A stretch of DNA of 64,000 nucleotides from Pseudomonadota bacterium (GTDB lineage Bacteria; Pseudomonadota; Alphaproteobacteria; Rhizobiales; Hyphomicrobiaceae). The notes beneath the pieces were generated by a model that saw only the letters and a program-made list of their open reading frames with translations, was not told the DNA's origin and did no database searches. Where the stretch lies: positions 62,001-126,000 of the forward strand of contig JAFAFW010000058.1 in NCBI GenBank assembly GCA_023423275.1, given 5' to 3'. The position numbers and the translations under genes are program-made. Of this stretch, positions 60,478 through 64,000 are shown piece by piece (position 1 is the first letter of the stretch; each line of letters begins with the position of its first letter).

Positions 60478-61470
60478 ATGTTCATGCTGGCGATGGTTCT
60501 CGATCAACCCGGGCAGCCGCTACAAGCACGGGATATCCCGGTGCGTGAACCCGGCCCCAGCGAGATCCTGATCAAAGTGCTGGCTTGCGGGGTCTGCCGC
60601 ACGGACCTGCATGTCGTCGATGGGGAGCTCACGGACCCCAAGCTGCCCCTTGTTCCCGGCCACGAGATCGTTGGCCGCGTCGTCTCCTGCGGCGAGAACG
60701 TGACCGGCTTCAAAGCTGGCGATCGCGTCGGGGTTCCCTGGCTTGGCAGCACGTGCGGGACGTGCCGCTATTGCCGCACAGGCCAGGAGAACCTCTGCGA
60801 GCATCCTGAATTTACGGGGTACACCATTGATGGCGGATACGCTGAATATACGACCGCGCACGCTGCGTTCTGCTTCCCCCTACCGGACTATTATAGCGAC
60901 GCTAATGCCGCGCCACTGCTGTGTGCCGGACTGATCGGCTACAGATCTCTCAAAATGGCCGGAGCAGGGACGACGAAGCTGGGGATTTACGGCTTTGGGG
61001 CAGCCGCCCATATCATCGCTCAGGTCGCGCGGCATCAGGGACGCCGGATTTATGCCTTCACGCGACCCGGCGACTCAGCGGCCCAAACGTTTGCGCGCAC
61101 GATCGGCGCAGACTGGGCAGGCGGCTCGGACGAGACGCCACCACAACTCCTGGACGGCGCTCTCATTTTCGCGCCGGTCGGCGCGCTGCTCCCGGCCGCA
61201 CTGGCTACGACGCGGCGTGGCGGTGTTGTGGTTTGCGGCGGCATTCACATGAGCGATATTCCATCATTCTCATACGATCTGCTCTGGCACGAACGCCAGA
61301 TCCGCTCAGTCGCCAACCTGACGCGCAACGACGCCACCGAGTTCCTGGCGATGGCGCCCGAGGTGCCCGTAGAAACGACGGTCGTGACGTTTTCTCTGCG
61401 AGAGGCGAATGATGCTCTGGCCCGCCTGCGAGACGGACGACTGACGGGAGCGGCGGTGCTTATTCCGTGA
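60478..61470 (+). CDS. Zinc-dependent alcohol dehydrogenase (medium-chain)
   Basis: A 330-aa MDR enzyme that oxidises an alcohol with NAD(P). The catalytic zinc ligands Cys (LACGVCRTDLHVVDGE) and His (LVPGHEIVG) are near residues 37 and 60. The structural zinc loop CGTCRYCRTGQENLC is near 92-106. The coenzyme fold includes LGIYGFGAAAHII. The length is short for the family but complete. The ATG at 60478 follows aggaga; a second ATG at 60484 is possible. It is divergent from hyuAB. Confidence 0.9.
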   Translation: MFMLAMVLDQPGQPLQARDIPVREPGPSEILIKVLACGVCRTDLHVVDGELTDPKLPLVPGHEIVGRVVSCGENVTGFKAGDRVGVPWLGSTCGTCRYCRTGQENLCEHPEFTGYTIDGGYAEYTTAHAAFCFPLPDYYSDANAAPLLCAGLIGYRSLKMAGAGTTKLGIYGFGAAAHIIAQVARHQGRRIYAFTRPGDSAAQTFARTIGADWAGGSDETPPQLLDGALIFAPVGALLPAALATTRRGGVVVCGGIHMSDIPSFSYDLLWHERQIRSVANLTRNDATEFLAMAPEVPVETTVVTFSLREANDALARLRDGRLTGAAVLIP

Positions 61471-61502
61471 GGCCGCCGCACGCAAGCCGGTCAATTCAGA
61501 TT

Positions 61503-61583
61503 TCAGCGACTTGCGTACCACGCAACCCCGAGCGCACCGACAACGAAGGCAAACGCCATCACATAACCAACGAGGCTGCTCAT
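61503..61583 (-). CDS. Very small membrane protein, 26 aa
   Basis: A 27-codon frame ATG to TGA that reads MSSLVGYVMAFAFVVGALGV and ends WYASR. It is one hydrophobic helix with a positive C-terminus, typical of small membrane peptides. No strong ribosome site precedes it. It is downstream of the zinc ADH gene on the opposite strand. Confidence 0.45.
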   Translation of the reverse strand: MSSLVGYVMAFAFVVGALGVAWYASR

Positions 61584-61634
61584 CGAACGCCCACTACGAC
61601 CGGGCCGCGGTGCAGAAGTCTCGCACGCGGACGA

Positions 61635-61724
61635 CTAGCCACCCACGAACGGCACGATGGCGGACATGGCGATGACAACAAAAACAAACGCCTGACTGGC
61701 AAGCACCACTGTAAGGATCTGCAT
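61635..61724 (-). CDS. Very small membrane protein, 29 aa
   Basis: A 30-codon frame that reads MQILTVVLASQAFVFVVIAM and ends VPFVGG. A gggag ribosome site lies a good distance before the ATG, better than for its neighbour. It is a single membrane helix. Together with 61503-61583 it may be a two-gene unit (51-base gap) on the minus strand. Confidence 0.5.
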   Translation of the reverse strand: MQILTVVLASQAFVFVVIAMSAIVPFVGG

Positions 61725-61775
61725 GACAGCTCCCAAACGCTGAGCAATGGGACGACTTCGTGATCTCGCGCACGC

Positions 61776-61976
61776 CTAGTGCCGTCTCGGAAGGGACCGA
61801 CTTTGAAGGAAACGTCCCATCCTTACGTTCAACCGGCGTGCAGCACCCACGGCCGCCGCGACCGACTCATGTTGATTCATTATGCCCTCGATCATGGCAG
61901 CATCAGGGGCATCGAGGCGACCAGCGACATAATCGCTGATCAGTTCGGGAGTAATGCAGGACGGCAACGCGTACAT
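61776..61976 (-). CDS. Small protein with anti-sigma-like N-terminus
   Basis: A 66-aa protein starting at ATG 61976 with ggagga just upstream. It reads MYALPSCITPELISDYVAGR and continues LDAPDAAMIEGIMNQHESVA and a basic RMGRFLQSRSLPRRH end. The start resembles the first helix pair of small anti-sigma-factor domains, but the zinc-binding His/Cys set is incomplete. No membrane segment is visible. It is a hypothetical protein without a partner sigma gene here. Confidence 0.55.
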   Translation of the reverse strand: MYALPSCITPELISDYVAGRLDAPDAAMIEGIMNQHESVAAAVGAARRLNVRMGRFLQSRSLPRRH

Positions 61977-62110
61977 CGGTTCCTCCGGCAATTCCGGGTG
62001 CTGGATCTCTGCCGAGCAAGGCGCTCGGCCGATGAAAGCTTTACAGGCCCCGCCAGGCTGCGCTGTTCCCCAAGGAACAGGCGGATGGACAGTCTGTCGC
62101 CGCAAGTATG

Positions 62111-62146
62111 AAAAAAGCCCTTCCCGCCGGTTTGCGGAAAGGGCTT
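62111..62146 (-). terminator. Rho-independent terminator of the fumarylacetoacetate-hydrolase gene
   Basis: On the minus strand the stem aagcccttt..aaagggctt is followed by tttttt; the hairpin is directly after the 62172 gene's stop. Confidence 0.85.
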
Positions 62147-62171
62147 GAGACCTTGATCAGGCCGACGCGCG

Positions 62172-63020
62172 TCAGGCGTCGCAGGCGATCACCTTCTGAG
62201 ACTGCTCTCCGAGACCCTGGATGTGCAGCTTCATGACATCGCCGACCTTCAAATAGACTTCCGGCTTCATGCCGAGTCCGACCCCTGGCGGCGTGCCGGT
62301 GGTGACGACGTCGCCGGGCTCCAACACCATGAACTGTGAAATATAGTGCACGAGGTGCTGGATGCTGAAAATCATGGTCCGGGTGTTGCCGGTCTGCATG
62401 CGCTTTCCGCTGACGTCCAGCCACATATCCAGGTTCTGGATGTCTCCGGCCTCGTCTGACGTGACGAGCCACGGACCGAGCGGGCCGGACGTTTCGAAGC
62501 ACTTGCCTTTCATCCACTGCCCGCCGCGTTCGATCTGGAAATGACGCTCGGACACGTCGTTACAGATCGCGTAGCCGGCGACGTACTTGAGAGCGTCGGC
62601 TTCCGACACATAGCGAGCCCGCATGCCCATCACGAAAGCCAGCTCGACTTCCCAATCAAGCTTCTTGGCGCCCTTGGGCATCATCACATCGTCGTTCGGC
62701 CCGACGATGCAGTTGGCGAGCTTATTGAACAGGATCGGCTCGGCCGGGATGGGCGAGTTCGTCTCCCTCGCATGGTCCTCATAGTTGAGACCGACCGCAA
62801 TGAAGTTGCTGGGCCGCGCGACCGGCGAACCCAGCCGCGTGCCGGCCGGAACCGCCGGCAGTGATTTCAGATCAAGCTTGCGCAATTTGTCCAGCGCCGC
62901 AGGGGCCAGATTCGCGCCGTCGAAGTCCGATACGTGGGCGGACACGTCGCGGATCGTGCCATCGGCATCGACCAGCCCTGGCTTCTCAGCACCAGGCGCA
63001 CCAAATCGAACAAGCTTCAT
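62172..63020 (-). CDS. Fumarylacetoacetate-hydrolase family protein
   Basis: A 282-aa enzyme of the FAH family (PF01557), cleaving carbon-carbon bonds or opening ring products of aromatic catabolism. The metal-site residues are seen in LDWEVELAFVMG and NDVSERHFQIE, and the substrate-site piece GTPPGVGLG follows near 240. The N-terminal domain (about 1-70) is the family's small one. The length is normal. It ends at a strong terminator. No partner catabolic gene is adjacent, so the substrate is open; ureidoglycolate lyase-like or 2-keto-hydroxy-acid lyases are the alternatives. Confidence 0.87.
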   Translation of the reverse strand: MKLVRFGAPGAEKPGLVDADGTIRDVSAHVSDFDGANLAPAALDKLRKLDLKSLPAVPAGTRLGSPVARPSNFIAVGLNYEDHARETNSPIPAEPILFNKLANCIVGPNDDVMMPKGAKKLDWEVELAFVMGMRARYVSEADALKYVAGYAICNDVSERHFQIERGGQWMKGKCFETSGPLGPWLVTSDEAGDIQNLDMWLDVSGKRMQTGNTRTMIFSIQHLVHYISQFMVLEPGDVVTTGTPPGVGLGMKPEVYLKVGDVMKLHIQGLGEQSQKVIACDA

Positions 63021-63171
63021 GAGGTTTCGCTCCTAGATCGCACGTGTTGTGATAGGCTCTATCGGTAGGCCGATTGAAGCCAAGCGTAAAGAGGGCCGGT
63101 TTGTGAACAGCGCTTGTATCTCAAGCGTTAAGTGACAACCTTATCTGGTGACTGATCTCAACTGCAACGCG

Positions 63172-63693
63172 ATGCGGGGTTGGCCAGTGAGATTGCCTTT
63201 GCTTTTCCTGCTCTCCGTTGGGACGGCTACTGCAGCAGCCGCAGACCCTGCTGCCGACTGCAACCAATTCGCGGATTTTACACGCCAGATTCGCGGTTGC
63301 ACCGAATACATCCGAAGCGGCAAGACGCTCAGCGAGAACCTGGCCGTCGCCTATACGAACAGAGCGATCGCCTACGCCTCCCGAGGTGACAGAAAGAAAG
63401 CGCTGGCCGACTTCGGCGAAGCCATCCATCTGTCGCCTCAAAGCCCATACCCTTACTACAATCGCGCCAACGCCCTGTACGATCTGCAGGAATTTCATCG
63501 CGCGCTGGAAGACTACGATGCGGCCATAGATCGGGGTCCCGAGCTGGCGCTCGCTTATTACAACCGCGGCCTGACACACGAGAAGCTCGGCAATCGCGAG
63601 CAGAGCATCGAGGACTTCCAGAAGGCGGTCTCGCTCGATCCTGGCTCGCAACTGGCCAAGAAGCGCCTGGACAAGCTCGGCATCAAGCCTTGA
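63172..63693 (+). CDS. Secreted tetratricopeptide-repeat protein
   Basis: A 173-aa protein from the ATG at 63172 (a GTG at 63148 would add eight residues). A signal peptide (PLLFLLSVGTATAAAA) ends near residue 24. Three TPR units are visible, at about 58-91 (AVAYTNRAIAYASRGDRKKA), 92-125 (YPYYNRANALYDLQEFHRAL) and 126-160 (ALAYYNRGLTHEKLGNREQS). A Cys near residue 29 and another at 41 may be disulfide-linked. It is a periplasmic scaffold of unknown partner. Confidence 0.85.
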   Translation: MRGWPVRLPLLFLLSVGTATAAAADPAADCNQFADFTRQIRGCTEYIRSGKTLSENLAVAYTNRAIAYASRGDRKKALADFGEAIHLSPQSPYPYYNRANALYDLQEFHRALEDYDAAIDRGPELALAYYNRGLTHEKLGNREQSIEDFQKAVSLDPGSQLAKKRLDKLGIKP

Positions 63694-63713
63694 TTGCTTT
63701 CCCCCTCGACGCG

Positions 63714-64000
63714 TCAGGCGGCTGCTGGCTGCAGCGCCCGCTTGCGTACCAGCAGCCACGCGATGATGGCCACGTTCAAGAGGTTCCAGAGAATGCCGTT
63801 GACGAACGCAGCCTGATACGAACCCGTCGCATCATACAGGACCCCGGACAACCATCCCCCTAACGCCATGCCGACCATGGTGGACATCAAGACGGTCCCG
63901 ACCCGTGATCCCGCGACACTCGGCGGGAAGAATTCGCGGATCACGATCGCATAGCTCGGCACAATGCCGCCCTGGAACAAGCCGAAGAGAGCAGAAATCA
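63714..64000 (-). CDS. MFS transporter, C-terminal part (runs out of the window)
   Basis: The visible 95 residues are the last part of a major-facilitator protein: ALFGLFQGGIVPSYAIVIRE, then GTVLMSTMVGMALGGWLSGV and a final hydrophobic helix (LLNVAIIAWLLVRKR). The gene starts beyond base 64000. The frame is open to the edge. Substrate unknown; the pattern resembles the OxlT/monocarboxylate group. Confidence 0.85.
   Translation of the reverse strand, partial: ISALFGLFQGGIVPSYAIVIREFFPPSVAGSRVGTVLMSTMVGMALGGWLSGVLYDATGSYQAAFVNGILWNLLNVAIIAWLLVRKRALQPAAA

Noticed and set aside
61467..61763. 98-aa frame on the plus strand after the alcohol dehydrogenase
   Set aside because: It runs antisense over both tiny membrane-protein frames, and its His/Arg/Thr-rich sequence has no protein-like features.
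1..64000. CRISPR arrays, tRNA, rRNA and transposase genes
   Set aside because: No regularly spaced repeats with unique spacers, no cloverleaf-type sequence and no transposase-like frame were seen on reading both strands. A tRNAscan or Infernal run would settle the RNA part.

Overview
The window is GC-rich, densely packed alphaproteobacterial DNA, most likely from the Hyphomicrobiales (Rhizobiales), near the Bradyrhizobium/Rhodopseudomonas/Afipia group. The clues are the core run rpmH-rnpA-yidC-engB-argB, an OlsB-type ornithine-lipid acyltransferase, an HU protein with a Lys/Ala-rich N-terminal tail, and many importers and oxidoreductases of soil-bacterium type. The genus is an inference; there is no rRNA or complete marker set.

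Bases 1-9430 are an accessory, partly decayed region. It opens inside a type I restriction-modification locus (3' end of hsdM, then hsdS). Two genes are fused onto it by translational overlaps: a SMC/ABC-like AAA ATPase and an HNH nuclease, a PtuA/PtuB (Septu)-like pair. No hsdR is visible. A fossil UvrD helicase C-terminus follows, then two unknown genes on the minus strand. Next comes a small stretch (7067-8038) bounded by att-like repeats with internal 'acgtaac' iterons. Last are two genes truncated head-on at one breakpoint (8680): an oligopeptide ABC ATPase and an alpha/beta hydrolase.

Bases 9526-17461 hold a fused B12-dependent mutase-like protein, a FecI/FecR pair and its TonB-dependent receptor. 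The receptor carries a second, Omp25/31-like barrel at its C-terminus.

Bases 17470-35740 are two adjacent catabolic modules. Module A: aldehyde dehydrogenase, LeuC/LeuD-like hydro-lyase, a LysR regulator, a ThDP enzyme and a four-gene nitrate/taurine-type ABC importer. Module B: a three-subunit opine/hydroxyproline-oxidase-like flavoenzyme, a DadA-like dehydrogenase, a 4-OT tautomerase, a polar amino-acid ABC importer and a divergent LysR regulator. Each has its own importer and regulator, so each probably takes up and oxidises one compound; the substrates cannot be read from the sequence.

Bases 36000-56440 are mostly chromosomal core and regulation: olsB, a hybrid histidine kinase, a pyrimidine-nucleotidase-like HAD gene, argB, a Clp_N/proline-rich/TM gene lying in the middle of the core run, engB, yidC, rnpA and rpmH (with a readable promoter), a TVP38 membrane protein overlapping a flavin disulfide reductase, an orphan sensor kinase, a DUF2147 protein, an amidase, H-NS and HU. 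Bases 56500-64000 hold HyuA/HyuB, a zinc alcohol dehydrogenase, three very small proteins, a fumarylacetoacetate-hydrolase family enzyme, a TPR protein and the end of an MFS transporter that runs out of the window. No rRNA, tRNA, CRISPR array or intact transposase was found.
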